Shown: positions 32,070 through 43,143 of the stretch, one piece after another
Layout: every line of letters starts with the position of its first letter
How positions within the stretch are numbered: the first letter of the stretch is position 1
Assembly (NCBI GenBank): GCA_032622095.1
Contig: CP136063.1
Location: 13,495,814 to 13,559,813 of the forward strand
Length of the DNA stretch: 64,000 bases
Origin: Siphonodentalium dalli
Lineage: Eukaryota; Mollusca; Scaphopoda; Gadilida; Siphonodentaliidae
Direction of reading: 5' to 3'
Program-made: the position numbers and the translations under genes
The notes under the pieces: model-generated
What the model was told of the DNA's origin: nothing
Database searches by the model: none
Seen by the model: the letters and a program-made list of their open reading frames with translations, nothing else

Positions 32070-32719
32070 TTAAAGAGGTACTGTACCCCAATTTCAATAA
32101 ATTCTCGGTGACAATAGCCATCTAATATCAGTATTATATTTTAAAATAACTAATTTGAGTCGACGATGTCTCCTGAAAACGTTCCGATTAACAGGCTACC
32201 ACAAAAGTAAAATTGAATTATTTAATATAAAATCATTTATGGCTGGAGTCATAAAATAGAGAATTATGCAAGTACGAGTTACCGTTCTTGAAATCGTATC
32301 TGTTGCGTGTCTTTTATCGACTGCCGTTCGCGAACATTATTGAGTTGCAAACAAAACATGTTACCTGCAAAAGAAGGGCCCGTTATAACCGATTCGGAAA
32401 AGGAGAAAGAAACAAGAGTCATAAATCGTCAAGTGTTGTATAGGGAGTGAGATTGTTCGATGGAAGAGATTGAAGGCGTCAAGTGAAGCCGTGAACAATG
32501 AACTTCCGCTTCTTCCTGCGACCCGATTCTTCTCCGGTGAAGGTCAAAAACATGGCGCGTAGTTTGAAATCGTAATATTTTTGTTTCCAAGATCAATAAT
32601 TTCTTCGCTAAATTGGGTTTATACGAAACTCATATAACACGAACACAATCTAACTTGAAAGTTATTTCAATGGGCGTAAATAAAACAATTGTCTATCCCT
32701 GTGTACAGTACCCCTTTAA
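32070..32719. mobile_element. TTAA MITE with AGAGGTACTGTACCCC ends
   Basis: TTAA at 32070-32073 and 32716-32719 flanks short inverted ends, AGAGGTACTGTACCC and GTACAGTACCCCT. The interior is unrelated to the other TTAA families here. It has no coding capacity. Confidence 0.6.
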
Positions 32720-33289
32720 CATAATTTCAGTTGTTATGCTATATAAAAAATCACAAATTTGAAGCAAATATGAGGCTGTAAAGAAGTCAAAGTGAATACC
32801 AATGGTATGATGGCTGAAATTTAGAAAAATCGTAGAGTACATGCACGGCTAGATATCGGGGATGGTACAAAAAGCACTCGAAGGCTTAAGTCCATTGTGG
32901 TCCCCTGATATGCTACCGGCCACGAGGCAGACAATATAGTTACTAACAAATTCTCCATTTTAGAATACTAAAAAATAATGGTAATGACATCAATGTTAAT
33001 ATGTTAATATTATACATTGATAATGCCATCATCAATATTAATAATATAATTTATCATCATAAGTGCGTACATTTACAAGTAATCTTATGATTGTGAATAT
33101 GTTTATTTTAAAAGAAATGTTCTTTTCACCGACCAGGTGGATGAGACGCCTGGCAGATCCATTTTACATAACAAGTCTGTCAATCGTCTCATTCACCGGG
33201 TCTATGAATACTGACCATTGCAGAGATGAGTAATTGATTGGCAAAATTTTGGTCACAGTTTCAATTCAGTAGTACAGAAAGGGATCTTC
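32720..33289. other. No gene recognised
   Basis: 33130-33200 contains a short palindrome (GGTGGATGAGACG / CGTCTCATTCACC). No gene. Confidence 0.45.
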
Positions 33290-34420
33290 CTCTCGGTCCT
33301 TCAGTTTAGATAAGAGATGTTTTTGATGCAAAATTTCCGGTACTTGATGTCAATGGGTAGATGTACAGTTTTGTCAAGTCTATTCCAGAGTCTTATTCCT
33401 GTGTAGAAAAAAGACTTTTTCCCATAACAACTAACATGAGGGAGGATGAATTTCAGTTTACCTGACCGGGTTTCAGATTGATCAGCCTCATTGTCCGAAA
33501 CCTTTATATCCCCTTCTTTATTTGATCGTTTGAAATGTTCATTAAAATATACTGGGGCTTGCTTATCTGAGATCTTCATAACCATTGTCAATTTCCTAAA
33601 GTTAACTATCTATCTATCTATCTATCTATAGGTTTCTCCTAACCTTCATTATGCCGAAGTTTTAAAGGAGGCGCATGAGGTGTAACTATACAATTTATGT
33701 GCAATATTTTTGGTGAATTTTGGATTATATTTAAAAACATGATAAAACTCAGGTTTGGTACAGGTTGGTTATGGGAGTTTAAAGTGGTCGCTATAGAGAG
33801 TAGATTTGAATTTGTCCAGGTCTGTGAGGGTAGCAATAGAGGGGTCGAGAGAATTCCATGCAAGGATAGTGCGAGGGTAGAATGAGGTGCGGAACTCTTT
33901 CACATACCGGCAGCCAATTTACTTTTAGAAATTCCGAATAGCCAATATGTGTCCTAAAATTTAGATCTAAAATGTATCTTACTAGCCTATTCTGGGTTGC
34001 TTGTAATCGGATCTTTGTTCTCTGCGTTAGACTAGTGTACCAAAAGCTTGAACTATAGTCAAAATGACATTGAATGAGGGCCAAGGATAGAGTTCTTTTG
34101 CAGTATTGGTTCAGGTAAGATGCCTTTCTGTACAAGAATTTCAACTTAGAGTTTGCCTTCTGCAATATGTGTGCTGCCATTAGGCTAGCTCACCATTAAG
34201 ATGGTGGTCTAAAATGGCCCCTAGATATGTTACGGAGTCACTGGATCTGATGGTCACACCATCACAGCAAACACTCAGCTGGGATTTATTTTTCAATTTA
34301 TGTGGTGATCCGAAAAGAATTGATTCTGTTTTTCCCAGGTGTAAAGATAGTTTATTATCCACCAGCCAAGCGCTCAGTTTGCTCAGTTCTACGCTGAGAG
34401 TTTGTCATCAAACATCGTTC
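33290..34420 (-). pseudogene. 5'-truncated L2-like retrotransposon RT, split by another insertion
   Basis: The minus strand encodes the end of a non-LTR RT and its C-terminal region. In order these are ELSKLSAWLVDNKLSLHLGK and SVTYLGAILDHHLNGE (34410-34180); a YCKRTLSLALIQCHFDYSSS block with RLVRYIL (34170-33960); and VNWLPVCERV (to about 33893). The tail contains MKISDKQAPVYFNEHF and FFYTGIRLWNRLDK (33603-33290). The coding frame breaks near 34180, and an insertion occupies 33604-33892. This family, with its YLG-LD-L and GI-LWN-L motifs, differs from the CR1-like copy at 6.9 kb. The remnant ends just upstream of the copy A zinc-finger locus. Confidence 0.7.
33604..33892 (-). mobile_element. 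Nested CR1-like 3' fragment with (ATAG)n tail
   Basis: The minus strand reads FRTSFYPRTILAWNSLDPSI, then TLTDLDKFK and a stop near 33775, a CR1/jockey-type ORF2 terminus. It is followed by about 140 bp of 3' UTR and the tail (ATAG)n (plus-strand CTAT repeats, 33608-33632). It splits the L2-like element. The plus-strand word AACT flanks it (33604-33607 and 33893-33896) as a short target duplication. Confidence 0.7.
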
Positions 34421-34469
34421 TATTCCGGCCACCGCTGTTTCCAACCACTTTTTTGACAGACATTGTGCG

Positions 34470-34486
34470 TCTATATATAATACAAG
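34470..34486 (+). promoter_or_regulatory. Candidate TATA box of the copy A zinc-finger gene
   Basis: TCTATATATAATACAAGCG lies about 150 bp upstream of the first ATG. The same word is at 42534-42552, at the same distance from the copy B start. The duplicated block begins just before it, so its conservation reflects duplication as well as possible function. Confidence 0.35.
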
Positions 34487-34622
34487 CGCGCCGAGTGGTG
34501 TCGTTATAATACAGCGCTTATGTTCAGTCTTGAGCGATTCTTTTGGGCAATACGTCTTTCTGATAAACTTAATGTTTATATGATCTATATTGTTGTATTT
34601 AGCCAGCCATTCCGTTGTTAAT

Positions 34623-37463
34623 ATGTATGGAGAGATGGATTCATCAACAATTGAGACAGAAGAGAACATAACAGTGAATTCGCCTCAATCAGGTGTGGAT
34701 TCGTGTAGTCAGTTTGACACTGTTGCGAAGCACATGGACGTTTCTTCATATCAGTGCGATAAAGAGTCGAATTCGAGCATCACATCGGGAAATCGTCCAT
34801 ATCAATGTGATGTGTGTGAGATATCATTTACTCGGTCGAGGGACATGGTGTCACATATGAAAATACACACAGAGGGTCGCCCGTATCAATGTGATGTATG
34901 CGACAAATCATATACTCGGTTACATCACCTTGTGGAACATAAGAAGAGGCATGCTGGTGATCGCCTTTATCTATGTGAAGTGTGCGGAACGTCATTTAAT
35001 CATTCCAGGAGCTTCGCTACACACAGGAGATTGCACACCATTGATCACCCGTATCAATGTGATGTATGCGAGAAATCATTTACTCTGATGCGTGACCTGA
35101 CAACACATAAGAAGATCCACGCAGTTGATCGACCGTATCACCCGTATCAATGTGATGTGTGCGATAAATTATTTCCTTTCCCGAGTATGCTGGTTATTCA
35201 TAGGAGGATCCACACCGGGGATCGCCCACGGTATCCATGTGATGTATGCGGTTTTGCATTCACTCGGTCGAGAAGCTTGGCGAGACACAAGATGAATTAC
35301 GCGATGACCAACACAAGTTGCCTGGCTACACATAAAGGAATGCATACCGGGGTTCGCCCTTATCGATGTGATGTGTGTGGGACATCATTTACCCATCGAT
35401 GTAACCTGGTTGGACATAAGAGGATTCACACCGGGGATCGCCGGCATCATTGCGATGTGTGCGAGAAATCATTTAATGCGTCGAATTACCTGACTGCACA
35501 TATGAGGATTCACACCGGGGATCGCCCGTATCAATGTGACGTGTGTCAGAAATCGTTCACCCAGTCGAGTAGCCTGACGACGCATAAGAGGATCCATACC
35601 GGGGATCGCCCGCATCAATGTGATATGTGCGAGAAATCATATATTTATTCGAGTCAGCTGACTAGACATAAGATGATTCATTCTGGGGATCGCCCGTATC
35701 AATGTGATGTGTGTCAGAAATCATTCATATCGTCGAAAAACTTAAAACATCATACCATGATTCACACCGGGGATCGCCCGTATCAATGCGATATGTGCCA
35801 GAAATCATATATTCGGTCGAGTGACCTGACTGAACATAAGAGGATTCACACCGGGGATCGCCCGTATCAATGTGACGTGTGCCAGGAATCGTTCAGCTCG
35901 TCGAGTAAATGTACTAAGCATAAAATGATCCACATCGGGGATCGCCCGTATCAATGTGACGTGTGCCAGAAATCGTTTATGTACCCGAGTCAACTGACTG
36001 GACATAAGAAGACCCATGCGTATCAATGTGACGTGTGTCAGGAATCGTTCACCTCGTCGAGTAAATTTATTAAGCATAAAATGATCCACACCGGGGATCG
36101 CCCGTATAAATGTGATATGTGCGAGAAATCCTTTATTTATCCGAGTCTTCTGACTGCACATAAGAGGATCCATACGGGGGATCGCCCGTATCAATGTGAT
36201 GTATGTCAGAAATCATTCACCTCTTCGAGTAGCGTTACTACGCATAAGAAGATCCACACGGGCGATCGCCCGTATCAATGTGATGTGTGCGAGAAATCAT
36301 TTATGAACTCCAGTTGTCTGGCTAAACATAAGAGGATCCACACAGGGGAACGCCCGTATCAATGTGATCTGTGCGATAAATCATATATTCAGTCTGGTGA
36401 TCTGATGAGACATAAGAGGATCCACACAGGGGAACGCCCGTTTCAATGTGATCTGTGCGATAAATCATATATGCAGTCGGGTGATCTGATGAGACATAAG
36501 GTGGTCCACACTGGTGATCGCCCGTATCAATGTGATGTATGTGCGAAATCATTTAGTCATTCGAGTGACCTTACGAAACACAAGATTGTCCACACCGTAT
36601 TAATTGAGAGGGTCCACACGGGGGAACACCTGTATCAATATGATAACTCATTTACTCTGTCGGGTGACCTGGCGAGACATAAGATGATCCACAGATTTTC
36701 ACTTAAAAGGGTCCACCCTGGAAACACCCCTATCCTTGCGACACATGCGCGAGAACACGTGTTCGCAAGTAAACATAAGAAGACCCACACGGAGGATCGC
36801 CCATATCAATGTGACGTGTGTCAGGAATCGTTTATGTACCCGAGTCAACTGAATGGACATAAGAAGACCCACACGGGGGATCGCCCGTATCAGTGTGACG
36901 TGTGTCAGAAATCATTCACCTCTTCGAGTAACGTTACTACGCATAAGAAGATCCACACTGGGGATCGCCCGTATCAATGTGATGTGTGCGAGAAATCATT
37001 TATGCACCCGAGTTATCTCGCTAAACATAAGAGGGTTCACACAGGGGAACGGCCGTATCAATGTGATGTGTGCGATAAATCATTTGCTCGGTCGTGTAGC
37101 CTGATTACACATAAGAGGATCCACACTGGGGAACGCCCGTATCACTGTGATGTGTGCGATAAATCATTTAATCAGTCGGGTGACCTGACGAGACATAAGA
37201 TGATCCACACTGGTGATCGTCCGTATCAATGTGATGTCTGTGCGAAATCATTTAGTCATTCGAGTGACCTTAAGAAACATAAGACGGTCCACACCGTATT
37301 AATTGAGAGGATCCACACGGGGGAACGCCCGGATGTGTGTGATAAATCATTTACTCAGTCGGGTGACCAGGCGAGACAAAAGATTATCAACACTACTTCA
37401 CTTAAAAGGATCCACCCAGGAAACACCCTTATCCTTGCGACATATGCGCGAGAACACGTGTGA
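34623..37463 (+). CDS. C2H2 zinc-finger protein with about 27 fingers (copy A)
   Basis: A single uninterrupted frame of 946 codons starts at the first ATG (34623, A at -3); a second ATG at 34635 has G at -3 and +4. Residues 1-60 are acidic and Ser/Thr-rich without a recognisable effector domain. The rest is a tandem array, mostly Y-Q-C-D-V-C-x-K-S-F fingers with TGDRPY linkers. About 27 keep all four zinc ligands. Two degenerate spots follow the VHTVLIERVHTGEH-type sequence near 36600 and 37290. The final finger cluster (36780-37463) repeats the preceding one (from about 35950), degenerate spot included, so a multi-finger block was duplicated inside the gene. Finger 4 has a 31-residue spacing. 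Such proteins bind DNA in the nucleus, often in invertebrates with fast-evolving arrays. No intron is visible. Copy B at 42.7 kb is its broken paralogue. Confidence 0.85.
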   Translation: MYGEMDSSTIETEENITVNSPQSGVDSCSQFDTVAKHMDVSSYQCDKESNSSITSGNRPYQCDVCEISFTRSRDMVSHMKIHTEGRPYQCDVCDKSYTRLHHLVEHKKRHAGDRLYLCEVCGTSFNHSRSFATHRRLHTIDHPYQCDVCEKSFTLMRDLTTHKKIHAVDRPYHPYQCDVCDKLFPFPSMLVIHRRIHTGDRPRYPCDVCGFAFTRSRSLARHKMNYAMTNTSCLATHKGMHTGVRPYRCDVCGTSFTHRCNLVGHKRIHTGDRRHHCDVCEKSFNASNYLTAHMRIHTGDRPYQCDVCQKSFTQSSSLTTHKRIHTGDRPHQCDMCEKSYIYSSQLTRHKMIHSGDRPYQCDVCQKSFISSKNLKHHTMIHTGDRPYQCDMCQKSYIRSSDLTEHKRIHTGDRPYQCDVCQESFSSSSKCTKHKMIHIGDRPYQCDVCQKSFMYPSQLTGHKKTHAYQCDVCQESFTSSSKFIKHKMIHTGDRPYKCDMCEKSFIYPSLLTAHKRIHTGDRPYQCDVCQKSFTSSSSVTTHKKIHTGDRPYQCDVCEKSFMNSSCLAKHKRIHTGERPYQCDLCDKSYIQSGDLMRHKRIHTGERPFQCDLCDKSYMQSGDLMRHKVVHTGDRPYQCDVCAKSFSHSSDLTKHKIVHTVLIERVHTGEHLYQYDNSFTLSGDLARHKMIHRFSLKRVHPGNTPILATHAREHVFASKHKKTHTEDRPYQCDVCQESFMYPSQLNGHKKTHTGDRPYQCDVCQKSFTSSSNVTTHKKIHTGDRPYQCDVCEKSFMHPSYLAKHKRVHTGERPYQCDVCDKSFARSCSLITHKRIHTGERPYHCDVCDKSFNQSGDLTRHKMIHTGDRPYQCDVCAKSFSHSSDLKKHKTVHTVLIERIHTGERPDVCDKSFTQSGDQARQKIINTTSLKRIHPGNTLILATYAREHV

Positions 37464-37935
37464 ACAGTCTAGTGACACATAAGGTGATTCACATGTAGGC
37501 TGTACGGGAACACTTGTTAGCATGTAAACAGTCTGGTGACACATAATATGATTCATATGGAGTATGTGCGGGAACACGTGTTCCCATGTAAACAGTCTGG
37601 TGACACATAAGATGATTCATATGGAGTCTGTACGGGAACACGTGTTAACATGTAAACACCCTGATGACACATAATATGATTCACATAGAGTCTGTACGGG
37701 AACACGTGTTCGCATGTTAACAGTCTGGTGACACATATTATGATTCATATGGAGTCTGCACGGGAACAAGTGTTCGCATGTAAACAGTCTGGTGACACAT
37801 AGTATGATTCACATGGAGTATGTGCGAGAACACGTGTCCGCATGTTAACAGTCTGGTGACACATAATATGATTCATATGGAGTCTGTGCGGGAACACGTG
37901 TTCGCATGTAAACAGTCTGGTGACACATAAGATGA
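37464..37935 (+). repeat. Decayed finger-derived tandem repeats 3' of copy A
   Basis: About seven units of 62-67 bp contain GGGAACACGTGTTCGCATGT, AAACAGTCTGGTGAC and ACACATAATATGATTCATATGG. The last parts match QSGD...HKMIH-type finger codons, but in-frame stops and missing Cys codons show that they do not encode fingers. The gene's stop lies within the first unit. The array continues the gene's terminal degenerate repeat at the DNA level. Confidence 0.7.
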
Positions 37936-38269
37936 TTCATATGGACCTGTATTATAGAGGAAATCGGACATATATCCGTATTTGGGTGATACGTGTATAT
38001 TATCTGAGTGCTCAGATGAAGAAGCTGATCAAATGAGTTTTATATAAACTATGATAGTGTATTTACATGAAATCCGTTTTCTATGAGAGTATGTTACATC
38101 ACCAAAGGGGCCCTGAATGGGGTGTTATTTTCCCTTATAGTGAGGGGGGTAATTACAGGAAAACATAAAAATCGTTCACTTTTTGATAGAAGCAACAAAA
38201 TTGGCATAGATGTAGTTTAACATATTCTAAATGAGAATCTAGCTGGTTCCAGCTTTTCAGTGAGTGGAA
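37936..38269. other. 3' flank of copy A, duplicated in copy B
   Basis: No gene. The segment GGGGTG-GATTTTCCCTTATAG through GTTCACTTTTTGATAGAAGC is repeated at 47335-47500 in copy B. Confidence 0.7.
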
Positions 38270-38435
38270 CTTCGAAAAAATTGAAACTCACCATCCAAGA
38301 TGGCTCCACAAATATCTTCTAGATCAATTCATGCTGGTTGGAACTAGTTGAGTAATAGGACTTTATTTTTTATATTAACTGATCATTGGAGCAATTAAAT
38401 ATGCAATTATTGGGCTCCTAGCCCCTTCCGATCCC

Positions 38436-38963
38436 TTAAAGATGGATTATCTCTTTAAATAACAAATTTTAAATAGTTGCGTGGGTATAAAAAAATAGAT
38501 ATGAACTGAAGACCTATGTCCGGAAAAGCTTCTATCAATTAATATTGATTTTATTTCGAATATTAAATCGGGCCCGTTTATGTTACTATTTTTAGAACCG
38601 ACCATTCGGATGAGACCGTATTGCGATATAGAGCACTGGGCTGTTCCTACGGCTACGCAACGAATGTCAAATGTCACAGATTGGTTGTTTGTATTGTTTT
38701 GTACCACAGATATAAGCGATAATGAGTATAATTAACGTTTATTTGTGACAAAATTGCACAATATAATTTCTGGTCTCTGTTAACAGTGACCACTATTGTT
38801 CGTTAGCTGAACAAACACACCTTTTTAGACCAGAAAATATTCGAAATAAAATTAATATTAATCGATAGAAGCATTTCCGGACAGGAGTCTTCGATTCAAA
38901 TCTAATATTTTATACCCCGGTAACTATATAATACATGTTTACAAAGAGATAATCCACCTTTAA
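38436..38963. mobile_element. TTAA MITE, GATTATCTCTTT family, full copy
   Basis: TTAA borders at 38436-38439 and 38960-38963; the ends are AAAGATGGATTATCTCTTT and, reversed, AAAGGTGGATTATCTCTTTG. It lies opposite in orientation to copy 1 at 14117 and is nearly identical to the copy in env (62116-62642). Confidence 0.9.
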
Positions 38964-39003
38964 ATGTGTCACACTACGATGTTTATAGACTAATTTGCTA
39001 AAG

Positions 39004-39010
39004 ACGGCTT
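39004..39010. other. Unoccupied target site (ACGGCTT) of the 5-kb foldback element
   Basis: Here GCTAAAGACGGCTTCCAAAA is continuous. In copy B the same site carries the element at 53715-58689 with ACGGCTT on both sides. Confidence 0.8.
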
Positions 39011-39079
39011 CCAAAATGGCAACCAAATTTGTAAACATATTATTATCTGCGCTATCCGAAAAGGTAGCAAATTGTATAC

Positions 39080-40630
39080 ATGTACACCTGACCTATGACC
39101 ACGGATGACCATACAGCCATGCGTCACAAATCAGGCACAGCGGGTATACTCCTAAACATGGCCCATAACAATATAGTCACTCCTTGTATACCCATTCATC
39201 TCACCATTGACCATAAGGCATCCCTTATATACCTATTCTCCAAACACATGGTCAAATAGACAATCAATATATACATCAACACCACAACAATTATCATAAA
39301 GTCACCCCGGGTATAAATATGCACCTCACAAATGGCCATATAGTCACTCTCTTCATACACATACCCTCACCAATGGCACCTGGTATACTCCTTCACCTGA
39401 CATATGGCCATATACCCCCGTCTTTACCTATTCAAAACATGTCATACACGATCATGGTCAATCCTTGTATACATATTCACCTCACCATTGGTCATGTCAC
39501 TCCCTGTATCTCTTATTTCTCACACCATAGCCGCACAGTCACTCAAGATATACTCATACACCCCAACCATGTCAGCATAGTCAATCCATGTATGCATATG
39601 CACCTTATCCATGGTCATATAGCCACTCGATATATACATATATCCCTCGCCCATGACCATAAATCAACACATGTGTATAGGTATAACCTACACATGACCA
39701 TACTGCCACGGGTCACCAAACATACGCCTGACACATGACCATTTAGTCACCCCTGTACAGATGTCCATTACATTTATGACCATCAGTCACTACGTGTATA
39801 CCTACATGTACTCATCTCACCATTGACCATGCATACACTACCTGTATACCTATTCGGCACATAGTCATATAACCACTCGATATACATATGCAGCACACCC
39901 TAGACCATGGATTCCCTCCGGGGATACATGTAAACCTCACTAATGGCCATTCAGCCCTTCCATATACACACACGACCACTCAAACAATCCATACTTGCAT
40001 ATACACCTCACACATGACAATTCAGCAATTCACTGTATAATCATACACACCATCCATGATAATACATCTAACCCATATACACCCACCAATGATAATTCAT
40101 CCACGAGATATATAAATATACACCTCACACGTTACCACTCCATATATACCCACACGCTCGATAATGTCCACACAGCTTACTCCAGATATTCATATTCAAT
40201 CATGACCGTACAGTCATTCCATGTATACATATACACATTACCCGTAACCATAAAATCACACCATATTTATCCACACACCCCATCCATGATCATACAGACA
40301 ACACATGTACATCCAACCACAACCTTACAGTCACTCCATATACACATAATCAACACATAGCTGACCACGAAGCTATATCCATACACCACACCAATGCCCA
40401 TACAGGCACACCTGGTGCACCTGTACTGGATATACACGATCATACACCATACAGTCACTACATGCACACCGATTCAACTCACACCTGACCATGACATCTC
40501 CTTGTATACCTAGATGCATCTTACCCACGCATAACCATATAGTCATGCATTGTATACATATTACGTCATGACATACAATAACTCCCTGTATACCAATTCA
40601 CCTCACGTGTGATCATAGAGTAACTCCCTG
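39080..40630. repeat. Decayed minisatellite of about 40 bp units
   Basis: Degenerate units carry words such as CATATAGTCACTCC, TGTATAC, ATTCACCTCACC and ATGACCAT. They repeat roughly every 40 bp over 1.5 kb. Frames rich in His/Thr/Ile come from the repeat. Related sequence, partly inverted, is at 58930-59230 and 59370-59594. Confidence 0.65.
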
Positions 40631-41650
40631 GCTACGATCTTGGCGTCCATTTTTTTAACATAATGGACCAGAATATCCAAATATTATGGTCCATCTCAGT
40701 TCTGTCTCAAAGTTCTGCCCATTTCCTTTCAATAAATATGGCCAAAATCACAAAAGAGGTTCTCGGCAAAATTAGATACTTTAAAATATATTTGTCTTGG
40801 CCCATACGGAACTGGGACAACCAGAATAGAACATGTAGTTGTCAGTTAATTAAATAACACGTATAATAACCAAGTGAGTCACATTTTGCTACTTTTTTGT
40901 ATAATGCAAGAAATCTTCGGGATATATGTAAAAAATTAACAATTTAAAAATTTGGTTGCCATTTTGGAAGCCATCTTGAACAATTTGGTTTATAAACACC
41001 GTAGTGAGACACAGTTAAGTTAGACCAAAACAAACAGCTTTCAATCCATAGATTAAAAAAATGGTCCAAACTTGAAAAGTGACTTTTTGCCAATATTTAT
41101 GTCAAGTTTTTGAGAGAAAAGTCCAATATTTTTGAGGGTGTCAGTAGTGACAATAGTAACACTTAACCATGGTGCATCAGACATGTCAGTATTCAATGTA
41201 TAGAATATAGAATAGCCATTTTGTATACATCAACCACAACTTGTAAGTGATTGCAGGACAGGCTGGTGTATTATTTACCATTTTCCATATTTTGGCGCCC
41301 ATATTGGCAGCCATATGAGCCAAAGTAAGAATTTTGGTTCCAGTGATTTGTAATATTCATATGCCTCACTTACGTCACAAAGTTCTGTTCCTTTCTTGTT
41401 GAAATAGGACTAGAATCCCAATTGTGAAATTTTATACCGCATTCTCTAAAATAAAATTTTTGAGGAATCGGAAGGAGCTAGGACACAATAATTGCATATT
41501 TAATTGCTACAGTGATCAGTTAATATACAAAACATAACATATAGTTGCATTACTCAACCAGTTGCATACAGCATGAATTGATCCAGAAGATATTTGTGAA
41601 CAAATGTCATATTTTCAACTTACGGTAGCCATATTGGCAGTCATCTGTTG

Positions 41651-42129
41651 AAAATTTGAATATGTTTTGGCCCAAATGAAGCGTGGTCACCTCCCAACTA
41701 TATGCATTGAGAAACTGTGAGAAGATGCGATTTTCACAAGAAAATGATGGCATAAACCACCCAACCCAAAAACTGAGGGCAAGGTCAAATTTGAGCTATG
41801 GTTAGTGCAAAAATATACTCATGTGTTCTATGAATATATAGTGCATGAGTGTGTTTTTCACTAATTCGTGGCTCCAATTCATTAATGTGTTGCGTATATT
41901 ATGTTCAGTATAACGAGAGGGTCCATACATGGCCGGATTTACTGTAGCTTACCGAATCCCTTTAATGCCCGAGAAAGAACGGCGAAAGATTCAATCAGAA
42001 AGATTCGACCCAGAATGTGTTGTTGGCTATAATAATTTATTAGTTATTGTCGGGTCTTACGACGACATGTCCTTTTTCCACAATATATATACAGACGCTA
42101 GAACATCGCGGTTCTCAATCAGCTGCATT
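41651..42129. other. No gene recognised
   Basis: A 72-codon open frame at 41929-42147 has ordinary composition but no recognisable domain, and runs into the satellite that follows. I do not call it a gene. Confidence 0.35.
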
Positions 42130-42450
42130 GACCAGTGTGAGACATAATATACGTTTAATTCGGAAATTGTCACATTTTCCTAGTATCGAGTATGAGACCA
42201 TGCATTGACCGGTATCAAACATAATATACGTTTAATTCGGAAATTGAGACATTTTCCTAGTATCGAGTATGAGACAATGCGTTGACCGGTATGAAACATA
42301 ATATACGTTTAATTCGGAATTGTCACATTTTCCCAGTATCGATTATGAGACAATGCGTTGACCGGTATGAGACATAAAATACGTTTAATTCGGAAATTGA
42401 AACATTTTCCCAGTATCGATTATGAGACCATGCATTGACCGGTATCAAAC
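42130..42450. repeat. 77-bp satellite, about four units
   Basis: Units start GACCGGTATGAAACATAATA at 42130, 42207, 42284, 42360 and, partially, 42437. Alternate units share variants, suggesting a two-unit duplication. Confidence 0.9.
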
Positions 42451-42451
42451 A

Positions 42452-42520
42452 TTTCTCAACAATTGAGACAGAAGAGAACATAACAGTGAATACGCCTCAA
42501 TCAGGTGTGGATTCACATAG
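42452..42520 (+). pseudogene. Orphan fragment of the zinc-finger gene's 5' coding end
   Basis: CAACAATTGAGACAGAAGAG through TCAGGTGTGGATTC repeats bases 42708-42770 (and 34643-34705), with one change. It sits upstream of copy B's own promoter-like segment, so it marks a tandem duplication junction. Confidence 0.7.
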
Positions 42521-43143
42521 AGTGACATTGTGCGTCTATATATAATACAAGCGCGCCGAGTGGTGTCGTTATAATACAGCGCTTATGTTCAGTCTTGAGC
42601 GATTCTTTTGGGCAATACGTCTTTCTGATAAACTTAATGCTTATATGATATATATTGTTGTATTTAGCCAGGCATTCCGTTGTTAATATGTATGGAGAGA
42701 TGGATTCATCAACAATTGAGACAGAAGAGAACATAACAGTGAATTCGCCTCAATCAGGTGTGGATTCGTGTAGCCAGTTTGACACTGTTGCGAAGTACAT
42801 TGACGTTTCTTCATATCAGTGCGATAAAGAGTCGAATTCGAGCATCACATCGGGAAATCGTCCATATCAATGTGATGTGTGTGAGATATCATTTACTCGG
42901 TCGAGCGACATGGTGTCACATATGAAAATACACACAGAGGGTCGCCCGTGTCAATGTGATGTATGCGACAAATCATATACTCGGGTACATCACCTTGTGG
43001 AACATAAGAAGAGGCATGCTGGTGATCGCCTTTATCTATGTGAAGTGTGCGGAACGTCATTTAATCATTCCAGGAGCTTCGCTACACACAGGAGAATGCA
43101 CACCATTGATCACCCGTATCAATGTGATGTATGCGAGAAATCA

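Larger units (their letters stand above)
38270..41650. repeat. Large foldback repeat (copy A)
   Basis: Sequence with ACCATCCAAGATGGC, GGAACTAGTTGAGTAATA and CCTAGCCCCTTCCGATCCC on the left recurs inverted on the right, between 40640 and 41650 (for example GGAATCGGAAGGAGCTAGG at 41465). The right arm also matches, in inverse, 53230-53710 and 58697-58930 of copy B. The left arm is shortened and occupied by a TTAA MITE (38436-38963). The centre is a decayed tandem repeat. No open frame is supportable. Confidence 0.6.

Noticed and set aside
34590-34622. Start of the 27-finger gene at 34590
   Set aside because: That codon is TTG. The first ATG in frame is at 34623.
39319-40467. His/Thr/Ile-rich open frames of 66-139 codons
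   Set aside because: They run through the degenerate 40-bp minisatellite, and composition follows the repeat.
41929-42147. Possible small gene of 72 codons
   Set aside because: No domain, splice site or conservation can be shown, and its end lies in the 77-bp satellite.
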